Positions 9,958 to 20,196 of a DNA stretch of 64,000 nt are shown here, in pieces. A program made the position numbers and the translations under genes. The stretch spans positions 1-64,000 of the forward strand of contig JAAZVZ010000001.1 in NCBI GenBank assembly GCA_018623155.1, given 5' to 3'. Each line of letters starts with the position of its first letter. Position 1 is the first letter of the stretch. Under the pieces are notes generated by a model. That model saw only the letters and a list, made by a program, of their open reading frames with translations, made no database searches and was not told the DNA's origin. Source of the DNA: Glaciecola sp. Its GTDB lineage: Bacteria; Pseudomonadota; Gammaproteobacteria; Enterobacterales; Alteromonadaceae.

Positions 9958-10461
9958 TTACCCCAAAATATCATCTACAGATAACCCACGCTTAGCAGCC
10001 ACACCCTCTGGAGAGTTCATGTCTGTAAGAGCGTTAATCGTTGCACGAATAACGTTCATTGGGTTTGTAGAGCCGTAACATTTAGAAAGTACGTTTTGTA
10101 CACCAGCGACTTCTAATACTGCACGCATTGCACCACCTGCGATGATACCCGTACCTTCAGAGGCAGGCTGCATGTAAACTTTAGAACCCGAATGGCGACC
10201 TTTAATAGGATGCTGTAACGTATTGCCGTTAAGGTCCACTTGAACCAAATTACGACGAGCCTTTTCCATTGCTTTTTGGATTGCAGCTGGCACTTCACGT
10301 GCTTTACCGTAACCAAAACCAACGCGGCCATTGCCATCACCCACTACCGTCAACGCAGTAAAACTAAAGATGCGACCACCTTTAACTACTTTTGATACAC
10401 GGTTTACGGCAACGAGCTTTTCGTTTAAATCACCCTGTTGTTGATTTTCTACTTTAGCCAT
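9958..10461 (-). CDS. rpsE: 30S ribosomal protein S5
   Basis: 167 residues. S5 helps control decoding accuracy. The double-stranded RNA-binding part (about 10-75, [28 protein letters not shown]) and the C-terminal domain are complete. Located between rplR and rpmD. Confidence 0.97.
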   Translation of the reverse strand: MAKVENQQQGDLNEKLVAVNRVSKVVKGGRIFSFTALTVVGDGNGRVGFGYGKAREVPAAIQKAMEKARRNLVQVDLNGNTLQHPIKGRHSGSKVYMQPASEGTGIIAGGAMRAVLEVAGVQNVLSKCYGSTNPMNVIRATINALTDMNSPEGVAAKRGLSVDDILG

Positions 10462-10470
10462 TATCTTCTC

Positions 10471-10824
10471 CTAGAACTGAAGACCAGCTTCACGAGCTGC
10501 ATCTGCTAAGGCCTTCACACGACCGTGGTATTTAAAACCGCTACGGTCGAAAGCCACTTCTTTGATGCCTTTCTCGATAGCACGTTCAGCGATCGCTTTA
10601 CCTACCGCAGTTGCTGCTTCAACATTACCTGTTGAAGAAACAGCGCCTTTGATAGCTGCTTCAACCGTTGACGCCGCCGCTAATACTTCAGAACCGCTAG
10701 GTGCGATTAACTGTGCGTAAATGTGGCGTGGAGTACGGTTAACGACCAAACGGTGCGCGCCGAGTTCACTGATTTTCTTACGTGCGCGAGTTGCGCGACG
10801 CAAGCGAGCTGATTTTTTATCCAT
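10471..10824 (-). CDS. rplR: 50S ribosomal protein L18
   Basis: 117 residues from ATG 10824 ([11 protein letters not shown]), which fits the family better than GTG 10833. L18 binds 5S r[23 protein letters not shown] is the conserved end. It sits 9 bp from rplF. Confidence 0.96.
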   Translation of the reverse strand: MDKKSARLRRATRARKKISELGAHRLVVNRTPRHIYAQLIAPSGSEVLAAASTVEAAIKGAVSSTGNVEAATAVGKAIAERAIEKGIKEVAFDRSGFKYHGRVKALADAAREAGLQF

Positions 10825-10833
10825 CTCACCCAC

Positions 10834-11367
10834 CTACTTTTTCTTAGCTTCTTTACGACGAACAATCTCATCCGAGTAACGTACACCTTTACCTTTATAA
10901 GGCTCTGGTGGACGCCAGCCGCGAATGTTCGCTGCGATCTGACCAACCGCCTGCTTATCAGCGCCTTTGACGATGATTTCAGTTTGGCTAGGAGTTTCTA
11001 CAGTGATGCCTGCTGGCATTTCTACCACGACAGGGTGAGAAAAACCTAATGTAAGGTTCAACTTGCTACCTTGTGCTTGCGCACGGTAACCAACACCGTT
11101 TAACTCAAGTTTCTTTTCGAAACCTTGTGATACACCAATTACCATAGCGTTTAGAATTGAACGCGCTGTACCTGCCTGAGCCCAACCGTTAGGAGCGCCT
11201 TCACGAGGAAGTGCTTTTAACTGGTTGTCTTCTTGGACAACTTCAACTTGTTCGTTAAACGTACGTGATAATGTACCGTTTTTACCTTTTACTGTAACGT
11301 CTTGACCGGCAATAGATACTTCTACGCCTGATACAACGTCGACAGGTGCTTTTGCTACACGTGACAT
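10834..11367 (-). CDS. rplF: 50S ribosomal protein L6
   Basis: 177 residues with the two repeated L6 domains. The C-terminal [20 protein letters not shown] segment is present with the variant [18 protein letters not shown]6 lies near the factor-binding site of the large subunit. It follows rpsH by 13 bp. Confidence 0.97.
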   Translation of the reverse strand: MSRVAKAPVDVVSGVEVSIAGQDVTVKGKNGTLSRTFNEQVEVVQEDNQLKALPREGAPNGWAQAGTARSILNAMVIGVSQGFEKKLELNGVGYRAQAQGSKLNLTLGFSHPVVVEMPAGITVETPSQTEIIVKGADKQAVGQIAANIRGWRPPEPYKGKGVRYSDEIVRRKEAKKK

Positions 11368-11380
11368 TGATAATCTCCCG

Positions 11381-11773
11381 TTACGCTACATAACCGATGA
11401 TCTCACCGCCCATGCCCGCTTTACGCGCTGCACGGTCAGTCATCACACCTTTTGATGTAGATACGATTGCGATACCTAAACCACCCAATACTTTTGGCAA
11501 CTCATCTTTTTTCTTGTAGATGCGTAGGCCTGGGCGAGATACACGCTCGATTGTGTCGATTACACGCTTGCCTTCAAAGTACTTTAACGTTACTTCTAAG
11601 ACAGGCTTAACGTCACCAGCGACTGCAAAATCAGTGATGTAACCTTCTGCTTTCAATACTTCAGCAATCGCTACGCGTTGCTTAGATGAAGGCATGGTTA
11701 CTGCCACTTTAGATGCTAACTGGCCGTTACGGATGCGGGTGAACATATCCGCGATAGGATCTTGCATACTCAT
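11381..11773 (-). CDS. rpsH: 30S ribosomal protein S8
   Basis: 130 residues. S8 binds 16S rRNA helix 21 and, in E. coli, represses the spc operon by binding the rplX-rplE region. [16 protein letters not shown] and the C-terminal [16 protein letters not shown] are typical. It lies between rpsN and rplF. Confidence 0.97.
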   Translation of the reverse strand: MSMQDPIADMFTRIRNGQLASKVAVTMPSSKQRVAIAEVLKAEGYITDFAVAGDVKPVLEVTLKYFEGKRVIDTIERVSRPGLRIYKKKDELPKVLGGLGIAIVSTSKGVMTDRAARKAGMGGEIIGYVA

Positions 11774-11786
11774 TGACTGCTACTCC

Positions 11787-12092
11787 TTACCAACTTGCTT
11801 TTTTCAAGCCAGGGACTTCACCGCGCATCGCTGCTTCACGCAACTTGATACGGCTCAGACCGAACTTACGTAGGTAACCATGTGGACGACCTGTGACACG
11901 GCAACGATTTTGTTGACGTGAGCTAGACGAATCACGTGGTAGTTGTTGTAGCTTAAGTACTGCATCCCAACGCTCTTCTTCAGAAACGTTGACATCGCTG
12001 ATAGTCGCTTTAAGCGCAGCACGCTTTGCAGCATACTTTTTCACTAATTTGGCGCGTTTTACTTCGCGCGCCTTCATTGATTCTTTTGCCAT
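11787..12092 (-). CDS. rpsN: 30S ribosomal protein S14 (zinc-free type)
   Basis: 101 residues, the long form lacking the CxxC zinc site. [19 protein letters not shown] is the family core. It lies between rplE and rpsH in the spc operon. Confidence 0.97.
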   Translation of the reverse strand: MAKESMKAREVKRAKLVKKYAAKRAALKATISDVNVSEEERWDAVLKLQQLPRDSSSSRQQNRCRVTGRPHGYLRKFGLSRIKLREAAMRGEVPGLKKASW

Positions 12093-12103
12093 AACCCTAC
12101 ACC

Positions 12104-12643
12104 TTATTTTCTAAACGGGAAGTTAAACGCTGTTAATAACGCTTTTGCTTCATCGTTAGTGTTTGCGCTAGTTGTGATAGTGATATCCATACCACGCACT
12201 TTATCTACTTTATCGAAATCGATTTCAGGGAAGATAATTTGCTCTTTAACGCCCATGGAATAGTTACCACGGCCGTCAAATGATTTAGGATTCAAACCAC
12301 GGAAGTCGCGGATACGAGGAATTGTAATTGAGATTAAACGCTCAAAGAATTCCCACATACGCTCGCCACGCAGGGTTACTTTACAGCCAATCGGATAACC
12401 TTCACGAATTTTAAAACCCGCTACTGATTTTCTCGCAACTGTGACAACTGGTTTTTGGCCAGCGATAGCAGCCATATCTGCTTGCGCTGCTTCCAATACC
12501 TTCTTGTCAGCAATTGCCTCACCTAAACCCATGTTTAGAGTGATTTTTTCAATCCGAGGGACTTGCATGACGCTTTTGTATCCGAACTGCTTAGCAAGTT
12601 CAGCTACGACTGTTTCTTTATAGAAATCATGCAGTTTCGCCAT
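12104..12643 (-). CDS. rplE: 50S ribosomal protein L5
   Basis: 179 residues from ATG 12643 ([10 protein letters not shown]), preceded by GGAGAG; the frame is open 12 nt further up. L5 binds 5S rRNA and the P-site t[14 protein letters not shown] and [18 protein letters not shown] are conserved. Confidence 0.97.
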   Translation of the reverse strand: MAKLHDFYKETVVAELAKQFGYKSVMQVPRIEKITLNMGLGEAIADKKVLEAAQADMAAIAGQKPVVTVARKSVAGFKIREGYPIGCKVTLRGERMWEFFERLISITIPRIRDFRGLNPKSFDGRGNYSMGVKEQIIFPEIDFDKVDKVRGMDITITTSANTNDEAKALLTAFNFPFRK

Positions 12644-12659
12644 CGTACTCTCCAATTAA

Positions 12660-12974
12660 TTAAACTAAGTCGCCGTTAGACTTAAAGAAACGAACTTTCT
12701 TACCGTCTTCTTCACGGAAACCAACGCGATCTGCTTTACCCGTTGCTGGGTTAACAATCGCTACATTTGACACATGTATAGACGCTTCTTTCTCAATGAT
12801 GCCACCAGGCTCACCCAATTGTGGGTTAGGCTTAGTATGCTTCTTGACCATGTTGACGCCTTCTACAACGACACGGTTATCAGAGGTTAATACTGATGTT
12901 ACTTTACCAGTTTTACCTTTATCTTTACCCGCTAATACGACTACTTCATCATCACGACGAATTTTTCTAGCCAT
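12660..12974 (-). CDS. rplX: 50S ribosomal protein L24
   Basis: 104 residues. An assembly-initiator protein of the large subunit; the KOW motif is [18 protein letters not shown] near residues 7-24. It lies between rplN and rplE. Confidence 0.97.
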   Translation of the reverse strand: MARKIRRDDEVVVLAGKDKGKTGKVTSVLTSDNRVVVEGVNMVKKHTKPNPQLGEPGGIIEKEASIHVSNVAIVNPATGKADRVGFREEDGKKVRFFKSNGDLV

Positions 12975-12986
12975 TATCGTGACTCC

Positions 12987-13355
12987 TTATAGTACCTCAG
13001 GGGCCAGTGAAATTATCTTCATGAAGTTATCTCCACGAAGTTCACGAGTGACCGGACCAAAGATACGCGTACCAATAGGTTGCTTATTCGCATTAAGCAA
13101 AACAGCAGCGTTGCCATCAAAGCGGATAGTTGAACCATCTGCTCGACGAACACCATGTCTAGTACGCACCACCACCGCATTTAAGACGTCACCTTTTTTC
13201 ACTTTACCGCGAGGAATTGCTTCTTTCACAGTAACTTTGATGATGTCGCCAATATGTGCATAACGGCGATGCGAGCCACCTAGAACCTTAATACACTGAA
13301 CCCTGCGAGCGCCAGAATTGTCTGCCACATCCAGGTTAGTTTGCATTTGGATCAT
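12987..13355 (-). CDS. rplN: 50S ribosomal protein L14
   Basis: 122 residues starting [19 protein letters not shown], the L14 signature. It is the first gene of the spc operon here. No rpsQ or other S10-operon gene lies upstream; instead there is a 258-bp gap with a promoter-like site, then rlmB. Confidence 0.97.
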   Translation of the reverse strand: MIQMQTNLDVADNSGARRVQCIKVLGGSHRRYAHIGDIIKVTVKEAIPRGKVKKGDVLNAVVVRTRHGVRRADGSTIRFDGNAAVLLNANKQPIGTRIFGPVTRELRGDNFMKIISLAPEVL

Positions 13356-13460
13356 GTTAGTGCTCCGCTAATAAATTACGCCCAAAACGGGCTATTAAGC
13401 CGCTAAAACCCACAAAAATCGCGAGATTTGTGCAAATTTTAGACCATACCCCATAAAAAG

Positions 13461-13477
13461 GGCGCGCAATAATAACA
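13461..13477 (-). promoter_or_regulatory. Candidate spc promoter with GC-rich discriminator
   Basis: On the minus strand an extended -10, TGTTATTAT (13469-13477), is followed directly by GCGCGCCC, a GC-rich discriminator like those of stringently controlled ribosomal promoters. No good -35 is seen. It would give a leader of about 106 nt before rplN. That leader contains short inverted repeats (GCCC/GGGC near 13380-13393 and CACAAA/TTTGTG near 13410-13432). Confidence 0.5.
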
Positions 13478-13523
13478 GATATTAATATGATAAGATAGTG
13501 CTAATTTACTAAGACAAAAATAA

Positions 13524-13551
13524 AAAAGGCCAGTGAATTGCCTAGCCTTTT
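13524..13551 (-). terminator. Intrinsic terminator after rlmB
   Basis: On the minus strand AAAAGGCTAG pairs with CTGGCCTTTT (one U-G pair), followed by TTTATTTTTG. It ends the rnr-rlmB transcript about 60 nt after the rlmB stop and isolates it from the spc operon. Confidence 0.75.
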
Positions 13552-13613
13552 GCTTTTTATATGTAATCAATTTTTAATGTTTTGACCAATATAACGGATT
13601 AACGCTTAATTAC

Positions 13614-14357
13614 TTATATACCACGCTGTCTGACGACCTCGTATAAACATATCCCGGTAGCGACTGATACATTCAGGCTGGATACTGACCCAAACATAGG
13701 AAGCTTAATCAATTCGTCGCATTTTTCTCGCGTCAGTCGTCTCATACCCTTGCCTTCAGCTCCCATCACTATGGCTGTCGGGCCACTCAAATCACAATCA
13801 TACACAAGTTGAGTTGCCTCACCTGCAGTACCTACTACCCATACCCCTTGTTGTTGGATATCAACCAGAGTCCGTGCCAAATTTGTCACATGAATAAGAG
13901 GAATCACGTCTGCTGCTCCACATGCCACTTTACGAACTGTTGCGTTAAGTGTGGCAGACTTATCTTTAGGCACAATAACCGCATCCACACCCGCTGCATC
14001 AGCAGAGCGCAGCACGGCACCAAGGTTATGGGGATCTGTAACACCATCTAGGACAAGTAAAAATGGCTTATCTGCTTGAGTAATAATTGCGTCTAAGTCA
14101 TTTTCATTTAACGGCTTAGCTGCAATGGCTCGAGCCAGAACACCTTGATGCTGTTCCCCCTGAGCCTTATCATCTAATGCCTTGCGCTGTGCAAACTGAA
14201 CGCTAATTCGGTGTTTACGGGCAAGGTTGATAATATTATGCAACCGTTCATCATCGCGACCCTTGGCAATGAACAACTCTAAAATTCTGTGTGGTTCACG
14301 CTGTAAAATAGATTCTAGGGCGTGAATGCCATATAACCACTCGTGGGACTGTGCCAT
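13614..14357 (-). CDS. rlmB: 23S rRNA (guanosine-2'-O-)-methyltransferase RlmB
   Basis: 247 residues. RlmB methylates the ribose of G2251 in 23S rRNA using SAM. An N-terminal substrate-binding domain (about 1-80) precedes a SpoU/TrmH trefoil-knot domain with [35 protein letters not shown] and [14 protein letters not shown]. It lies 6 bp after rnr, the same pair as in E. coli. Confidence 0.95.
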   Translation of the reverse strand: MAQSHEWLYGIHALESILQREPHRILELFIAKGRDDERLHNIINLARKHRISVQFAQRKALDDKAQGEQHQGVLARAIAAKPLNENDLDAIITQADKPFLLVLDGVTDPHNLGAVLRSADAAGVDAVIVPKDKSATLNATVRKVACGAADVIPLIHVTNLARTLVDIQQQGVWVVGTAGEATQLVYDCDLSGPTAIVMGAEGKGMRRLTREKCDELIKLPMFGSVSSLNVSVATGICLYEVVRQRGI

Positions 14358-14363
14358 ATTAGA

Positions 14364-16700
14364 TTATCTCTTTTTATTGCGTTTAGACGCTTTGTGTTTT
14401 TTCTTTTCGCGGGAAGTTTGTTTGCTTTTTTTACTTTTACTCAATGGCATGGCTGCCCCTTTCTGTGTTTCAGAGGGTTTACCACGTTTTACTTTTCGCG
14501 GTTTTTTTCCTGCTTTGGGGATCGGTTCATCCAATATTAAATCAATCTTGCGTTCATCCAAATTCACCGATGCAACTTTGACATCGAGTTTATCGCCTAA
14601 GCGAAATACTCGACCAGACGCCTCACCAACTAATGCTTGGCGCACATCATCAAAATGATAATAATCGTTCCCAAGAGCCGTAACATGAACTAAACCGTCA
14701 ATGCCAAACTCCAGTAATCTTACAAATAAACCAAAATTAGTTACCGAAGAGACAACCGATGGAAATACATCGCCAACGTGATCTTGCATGAATTCGCATT
14801 TAAGCCAATCGGCAACATCGCGCGTCGCTTCGTCGGCTCTGCGCTCGGCCATTGAACATTGCTCACCCAATTGCTCCACTTCTTCAAGAACATATTTTTT
14901 GGCACCAGTGGTCACTTTATTTTGAGCTTTCAGAACGGCTTTAATTGCCCGATGCACAACTAAATCAGGATAACGTCTGATAGGTGAAGTGAAGTGCGCA
15001 TACTCTTCCAGAGCTAAGCCAAAGTGTCCGATGTTTTCGCAATCATATTGCGCTTGTTTCATGCTGCGCAATAGCATGCTTTGAATAACCTCGGCATCCG
15101 GTCTTGCTTTGATCTTATGCATAATTCGAGTAAACGCTCTAGCAGAAGGTTCTGCTTCAAGTTGATGAGCAACACCGACTTCATTCAAGTAGGTGGTAAA
15201 AGATAGTAAACGGTCACTGTCTGGCTTGTCATGAACCCGGTAGAGCCCAAGTGCTTTATTCTTAGTTAATAGTCTAGCCGCACAGACATTAGCCAAAATC
15301 ATACATTCTTCAATGAGTTTATGTGCATCATTACGCACTAATGGCACAATGTGTTCTATTTTGCGGTCAGCATTAAAGACAAACTTAGTTTCACGTGTTT
15401 CAAATTCAATTGCGCCTCGACCATCCCGCGCCCCTTTCAAAATGCGATAGATGTCTTCGAGGTGTTTTAGGTGTGAAACAAATTCAGAATATCGCTCAAC
15501 TAGGACCTCATCACCTGATAAAATTCCAGCCACCTTACTATATGTCAGGCGAGCATGAGAACGCATAACCGCTTCAAAAAATTCAAACTGTGTCACCTGA
15601 CCAGTTAAGTCTATTTTCATCTGTGCAACCATACACAAACGCTCGACGTCTGGATTCAATGAGCATAACCCGTTTGACAATGCCTCTGGCAGCATGGGGA
15701 TCACTTGCTCAGGAAAGTAAACCGACGTTCCTCTATTTACCGCTTCATTATCTAAAGCAGTTCCTGGGCGCACGTAATAAGACACATCAGCAATAGCGAC
15801 AAATAATTCATATCCTGTGAGCAAGCCATCTTTATGCACTGGCTGACAAAATACTGCATCATCAAAATCCCTTGCATCTTCACCATCTATTGTCACTAGA
15901 GGCAATTCTCTTAAATCTACTCGACCCACTTTTGCCTCTTCCGGAACCGACTCTCCGTAAGCTTTGGCTTGTTTCACTACAGCTGGTGGCCAAACATGTG
16001 GAATATCGTAAGTGCGTAACGCCATTTCGATTTCCATACCCGGAGCCATATGCTCACCAAGCACTTCTGTGATTTTGCCTACTGCAGAAGATTGTCGACT
16101 AGGACGCTTGGTCACGTTTACTACCACTACATTACCTTGTCTTGCACCTAGGGTATCTTTTGCGCCAATATAAATTTCGTGACCGATTCGTTGATCATCT
16201 GGTATGACTAAACCAACACCGTGCTCAGTAAAATAGCGTCCCACTATAGGTTCTTCACGGGGGGTAATAATACGTGTGACACGACCTTCTGTTTTGCCTT
16301 TGCGACCAGAACCTTTACTTACCACTTCAACTTCGTCTCCGTGAATAAGTTGTTGCATTTGTCCTTGAGACAAATACCAATCCGGTTCATCTGTCGAAAA
16401 TGAAACAAATCCAAAACCATCACGATGACCGATAACGCGACCAGTTAAGATGGCTTCAGCGGCCAATAATTCATATTTTTTTTGGCGATTAAATTGCAGT
16501 TGACCTTCTCGCTCCATTGCTCGCAGTCGCCTTTGAATACCGACTTGCTGAACCTCGGAGGTAGCATTAGCCAGATGACAGATATCGAGAAAACTAAGAG
16601 CCTGATTAGCCTCTCTCATCAAGGTCAGTAAGTACTCACGACTAGCCACAGGGTTTTCATACTTGACCTGTTCACGTTCAAAATAGGGATCGTTGGACAT
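14364..16700 (-). CDS. rnr: Ribonuclease R
   Basis: 778 residues. A 3'-5' exoribonuclease for structured RNA. It has an N-terminal helix-turn-helix, cold-shock domains (about 85-230, with GRVIGHRDGFGFV), the RNB catalytic domain with TIDGEDARDFDDAVF (Mg-binding aspartates) and HFTSPIRRYPDL, an S1 domain near 650-725, and a lysine-rich tail. Slightly shorter than E. coli RNase R (813). Forms an operon with rlmB. Confidence 0.96.
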   Translation of the reverse strand: MSNDPYFEREQVKYENPVASREYLLTLMREANQALSFLDICHLANATSEVQQVGIQRRLRAMEREGQLQFNRQKKYELLAAEAILTGRVIGHRDGFGFVSFSTDEPDWYLSQGQMQQLIHGDEVEVVSKGSGRKGKTEGRVTRIITPREEPIVGRYFTEHGVGLVIPDDQRIGHEIYIGAKDTLGARQGNVVVVNVTKRPSRQSSAVGKITEVLGEHMAPGMEIEMALRTYDIPHVWPPAVVKQAKAYGESVPEEAKVGRVDLRELPLVTIDGEDARDFDDAVFCQPVHKDGLLTGYELFVAIADVSYYVRPGTALDNEAVNRGTSVYFPEQVIPMLPEALSNGLCSLNPDVERLCMVAQMKIDLTGQVTQFEFFEAVMRSHARLTYSKVAGILSGDEVLVERYSEFVSHLKHLEDIYRILKGARDGRGAIEFETRETKFVFNADRKIEHIVPLVRNDAHKLIEECMILANVCAARLLTKNKALGLYRVHDKPDSDRLLSFTTYLNEVGVAHQLEAEPSARAFTRIMHKIKARPDAEVIQSMLLRSMKQAQYDCENIGHFGLALEEYAHFTSPIRRYPDLVVHRAIKAVLKAQNKVTTGAKKYVLEEVEQLGEQCSMAERRADEATRDVADWLKCEFMQDHVGDVFPSVVSSVTNFGLFVRLLEFGIDGLVHVTALGNDYYHFDDVRQALVGEASGRVFRLGDKLDVKVASVNLDERKIDLILDEPIPKAGKKPRKVKRGKPSETQKGAAMPLSKSKKSKQTSREKKKHKASKRNKKR

Positions 16701-16875
16701 TCAATCACATCGTTCTTTTTAAGTGGTTTGATTATAACATGCTGATGGTGTTTAACACACCAGTTCAATTTGATGCTCTTCAGTCTCTTGCTGAGCAGAA
16801 TTTAACTCTGCCTAACTGAACAATAAGTTTATTCCAAATTATTCAGGGTGGGGATGATCAATAAAGGTATTGCTC

Positions 16876-16884
16876 TGGTATAAT
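16876..16884 (+). promoter_or_regulatory. Extended -10 promoter for ubiD
   Basis: TGGTATAAT, an extended -10 with a perfect hexamer at 16879-16884, without a clear -35. A transcript starting near 16891 would give a leader of about 27 nt before ATG 16918. Confidence 0.55.
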
Positions 16885-16917
16885 TGACTGTAACTTACCT
16901 TAATGATTAAACAGGCA

Positions 16918-18411
16918 ATGCAATACAAAGATTTACGTGATTTTATTGGGCAATTAGAAGCTAAAGGTAAACTACTGCGTATCACTCAGGCTATTGATAC
17001 TGACTTGGAGATGACCGAAATAGCTGACCGCACTCTGCGCGCAGGCGGCCCAGCACTGTTATTTGAAAACCCAAAAGGCCACGACATGCCTGTATTAGCA
17101 AATCTTTTTGGTACACCTGAACGGGTTGCCATGGGGATGGGACAAGACAATGTTGAAGCCTTGCGAGAAGTAGGTAAATTACTTGCTTATCTCAAAGAAC
17201 CCGATCCACCCAAAGGTATCAAAGATCTATGGAGTAAATTACCCGTTTTTAAACAGGTATTGAATATGCCTGCTAAAGTGGTGCGCAAAGCCCCCTGCCA
17301 AGAAATTGTTTTGAGCGGTGATGAAGTTGATTTAAGTACTATACCGGTACAACGCTGCTGGCCGGGCGATGCTGCCCCTCTTATTACGTGGGGTTTAACC
17401 GTAACCAAAGGCCCACACAAAAAACGTCAAAATTTAGGAATTTACCGCCAACAAGTCATCGCCAAAAACAAAGTCATTATGCGTTGGCTCTCTCACCGAG
17501 GTGGAGCATTAGATTTTCGAGAATGGTGTCAACAACACCCAGATAAACCTTATCCGGTTGTCGTTGCGTTAGGTGCTGATCCAGCAACCATTCTTGGCGC
17601 CGTAACCCCCGTGCCCGATACACTGTCTGAATATGCCTTTGCTGGACTATTACGGGGCAGTAAAACAGAAGTCGTGAAGGCGCTCAGTTGTGATTTACAG
17701 GTACCCGCACAATCTGAGATCATATTGGAAGGCCATATCATGCCTGGGGAAACTGCCCCTGAAGGACCATATGGAGATCATACTGGCTACTACAACGAAG
17801 TAGATGAATTTCCAGTATTCACCGTCACTCATATCACAATGCGCAAAAATCCGATTTATCACTCGACCTACACTGGCCGCCCACCAGATGAGCCAGCAAT
17901 ATTAGGCGTAGCATTAAACGAGGTCTTTGTGCCAATTTTACAAAAGCAATTTCCGGAGATTGTGGATTTCTATCTGCCTCCAGAGGGCTGTTCGTACCGT
18001 ATGGCGATTGTTACTATGAAGAAACAATACCCGGGCCATGCGAAACGAGTGATGCTTGGTGTGTGGTCTTTTTTGCGTCAGTTTATGTATACCAAATTCG
18101 TTATCGTATGTGACGATGATGTCGATGCTCGCAGCTGGGAAGATGTCATTTGGGCTATCACAACTCGGATGGACCCGTCACGTGATACTACAATGATAGA
18201 CAATACACCAATTGACTATTTAGATTTTGCCTCACCTGTGTCAGGCTTAGGCTCCAAAATGGGTATGGATGCCACGAACAAATGGCCGGGCGAAACCGAT
18301 CGCGAATGGGGTGAACCCATTGTGATGGACTCGCAGGTAAAGGACAAAATTGACGCAATCTGGGATGAACTCGGTATCGAGCCCCATTGCCAAACCCCTT
18401 CAAAAAGGTAA
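16918..18411 (+). CDS. ubiD: 3-octaprenyl-4-hydroxybenzoate carboxy-lyase
   Basis: 497 residues from ATG 16918; an in-frame ATG at 16903 would add five residues but lies very close to the predicted transcript start. UbiD decarboxylates the prenylated aromatic ring in ubiquinone synthesis using prenylated [48 protein letters not shown] and [13 protein letters not shown] are conserved throughout. The protein is close to E. coli UbiD along its length, and fre follows as in E. coli. Confidence 0.96.
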   Translation: MQYKDLRDFIGQLEAKGKLLRITQAIDTDLEMTEIADRTLRAGGPALLFENPKGHDMPVLANLFGTPERVAMGMGQDNVEALREVGKLLAYLKEPDPPKGIKDLWSKLPVFKQVLNMPAKVVRKAPCQEIVLSGDEVDLSTIPVQRCWPGDAAPLITWGLTVTKGPHKKRQNLGIYRQQVIAKNKVIMRWLSHRGGALDFREWCQQHPDKPYPVVVALGADPATILGAVTPVPDTLSEYAFAGLLRGSKTEVVKALSCDLQVPAQSEIILEGHIMPGETAPEGPYGDHTGYYNEVDEFPVFTVTHITMRKNPIYHSTYTGRPPDEPAILGVALNEVFVPILQKQFPEIVDFYLPPEGCSYRMAIVTMKKQYPGHAKRVMLGVWSFLRQFMYTKFVIVCDDDVDARSWEDVIWAITTRMDPSRDTTMIDNTPIDYLDFASPVSGLGSKMGMDATNKWPGETDREWGEPIVMDSQVKDKIDAIWDELGIEPHCQTPSKR

Positions 18412-18422
18412 GAAATACTTTG

Positions 18423-19112
18423 ATGCAACTCAACTTAAAAACCATAGAAAACGTCGGCCATGACGTATATCGCATAATTTTGTCTGCAGATGACGATTTG
18501 CAATATTGTGCAGGCCAATATCTATTGGTACATATGGGTGAAAATGACGCACGCCCGTTTTCTATTGCTAGTAGCCCTAGTAAGGACAAGTTCATTGAAC
18601 TGCATATTGGCGCAGTTCCCGAAAACCCTTATGCATGGGATGTGATTGAGCGTTTGCGCACTCTAGGTAATATTCAAGTTACATTGGCAAACGGTGACGC
18701 TTATTTACAGCCTCAAGAAGATAAAAGCATCGTGTTAATTGCCGGTGGTACCGGTTATTCTTATCTCAAATCGATCGCATTTGAAATCGCTGAACAACAA
18801 CTTGATACGCCTGTGCATATTTTTTGGGGAGCAAAACAAGCAAGCCAATTATATGAATTTGATATCATGCAAGCGTTATGTGACAAATATGATAATTTCT
18901 ATTTTCATCCAGTCGTTGAGCAGCCCGAATCAGATTGGGAAGGTTTTACCGGTTTAGTTCATTTATCTGTAATTGAACACATGCATACACTGAATGCAAC
19001 TCAGGTATATATCGCAGGACCGTTTCCTATGGCTAAGGTAGCGAGAGAAGACTTTATCAAGGCTGGTTTAAGTCAAGATGCGTTATTTGGTGACGCTTAC
19101 GCTTTCATATAA
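18423..19112 (+). CDS. fre: NAD(P)H-flavin reductase
   Basis: 229 residues from ATG 18423; the frame is open further up inside ubiD. It has a ferredoxin-NADP reductase fold: the flavin-binding RPFSIASSP near residues 42-50, then the nucleotide-binding VLIAGGTGYSYLKSIA, and ends VYIAGPFPMAK and LFGDAYAFI as in Fre/LuxG proteins. It reduces free flavins with NAD(P)H. Located 12 bp after ubiD, the same pair as in E. coli. Confidence 0.94.
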   Translation: MQLNLKTIENVGHDVYRIILSADDDLQYCAGQYLLVHMGENDARPFSIASSPSKDKFIELHIGAVPENPYAWDVIERLRTLGNIQVTLANGDAYLQPQEDKSIVLIAGGTGYSYLKSIAFEIAEQQLDTPVHIFWGAKQASQLYEFDIMQALCDKYDNFYFHPVVEQPESDWEGFTGLVHLSVIEHMHTLNATQVYIAGPFPMAKVAREDFIKAGLSQDALFGDAYAFI

Positions 19113-19120
19113 TTGAATAT

Positions 19121-19180
19121 ATTCTCGGTACTTAAGGGTGTGAATCTATGATAGGCTTACAGCAGATAAGTACCGAGGAT
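19121..19180. repeat. Long inverted repeat between fre and the cold-shock gene
   Basis: ATTCTCGGTACTTA (19121-19134) and TAAGTACCGAGGAT (19167-19180) form a 14-bp stem with one G-U pair and a 32-nt loop. It lies between the convergent ends of fre and the csp gene. No T run follows on either strand, so it is not a plain intrinsic terminator. Confidence 0.7.
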
Positions 19181-19194
19181 TTGAATCAAATCAA

Positions 19195-19404
19195 CTAGAC
19201 ACTCACAACGTTTGCTGCTTGCAGTCCTTTCTGACCTTCTTCAATTTCAAAAGTTACCTTTTGACCTTCTGGTAGAGTTTTATAACCTTCACTCTGGATG
19301 GCACGGTAATGAACGAACACATCCTTGCCTCCATTGTCTTGAGTAATAAAGCCATAGCCTTTTTCGGCATTAAACCATTTTACAGAACCTGTATACTTTG
19401 ACAT
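19195..19404 (-). CDS. Cold-shock family protein (CspA-like)
   Basis: 69 residues, one cold-shock domain. The RNA-binding motifs are [15 protein letters not shown] (RNP1) and DVFVHY (RNP2). Such proteins bind single-stranded RNA or DNA as chaperones. ATG 19404 is preceded by AAGGTGA. The promoter-like site at 19624-19653 would give a leader of about 210 nt, as expected for a cold-inducible gene, but which csp paralogue this is cannot be told. Confidence 0.94.
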   Translation of the reverse strand: MSKYTGSVKWFNAEKGYGFITQDNGGKDVFVHYRAIQSEGYKTLPEGQKVTFEIEEGQKGLQAANVVSV

Positions 19405-19653
19405 AACGTCACCTTGTAACTTAATAACTAAACACTTGCTTAAGATGCACTGTGTGCATACTTGCGTTCCTTGTATTCATATCAGGTAATTGGCGATACC
19501 TGTTCTACTTATAACACAAGTCTAGGTGCTTGTTTTGTTATTGCAGACGTCAAAGGCCTATCAATGAATTACAATTTAAGTCTAACACTTCATTTATAAT
19601 TATAAAAGTCAAAAAGTTAATATTTTATCAATGTAAATATTTATTAATGTCAA
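19405..19653 (-). promoter_or_regulatory. Long leader and candidate promoter of the cold-shock gene
   Basis: This 290-bp gap holds no gene. Minus strand TTGACA (19648-19653), 18-bp spacer, GATAAA (19624-19629) in an AT-rich stretch is a plausible promoter, giving an untranslated leader of about 210 nt. Long leaders are known in E. coli cspA, where they fold to allow translation in the cold. I could not identify a conserved cold box. Confidence 0.45.
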
Positions 19654-19695
19654 CGTATTGTTAAATATGCAAAAATTTAATGCCAAAAATTAAAA

Positions 19696-20196
19696 TTACT
19701 TAGCCGTTAAGGCTCTTTCACCACGAGCTAACCCACATATCCCGGTGCGAGCAGACTCAATTATCGTTGCATTGTGAGATAGAGTGGCAATAAACGCATC
19801 GAGTTTTTCTTTGGCACCAGTAAGTTCCAACGTGTAATTGGTTGCGTCGACATCCAATACTTTAGCCCGAAAAATATCAACGTTGCGAATAATTTCAGAA
19901 CGTGTAGCTTCGCTGTTTGCGACAACTTTAACTAACATTAACTCACGTTCAACATGAGCAGATTCAGTTAAATCTGTTACTTTTAGTACATCAATCAATT
20001 TATTCATTTGTTTGATGATTTGTTCATTCACTTTATCGTCTGCAACCGTGGCAATCGTCAAACGCGATAAACTCGGATCATCTGTATCTGAAACATTGAG
20101 CGAGTCAATGTTAAATCCGCGTTGAGAAAATAAGCCAACAATTCGTGATAATGCGCCTGGGGCGTTTTCCATTAATACCGAAATAATACGTTTCAT
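19696..20196 (-). CDS. ilvH: Acetolactate synthase III small (regulatory) subunit
   Basis: 166 residues. The N-terminal ACT domain ([35 protein letters not shown]) binds valine for feedback inhibition of branched-chain amino acid synthesis. The length and the end TGICGLARGE fit IlvH. Its ATG overlaps the ilvI stop by one base (TAATG), so translation is coupled. Confidence 0.95.
   Translation of the reverse strand: MKRIISVLMENAPGALSRIVGLFSQRGFNIDSLNVSDTDDPSLSRLTIATVADDKVNEQIIKQMNKLIDVLKVTDLTESAHVERELMLVKVVANSEATRSEIIRNVDIFRAKVLDVDATNYTLELTGAKEKLDAFIATLSHNATIIESARTGICGLARGERALTAK

Noticed and set aside
12796..13263. 155-codon plus-strand frame over rplX and rplN
   Set aside because: Antisense shadow of two ribosomal protein genes; no ribosome binding site or family similarity.
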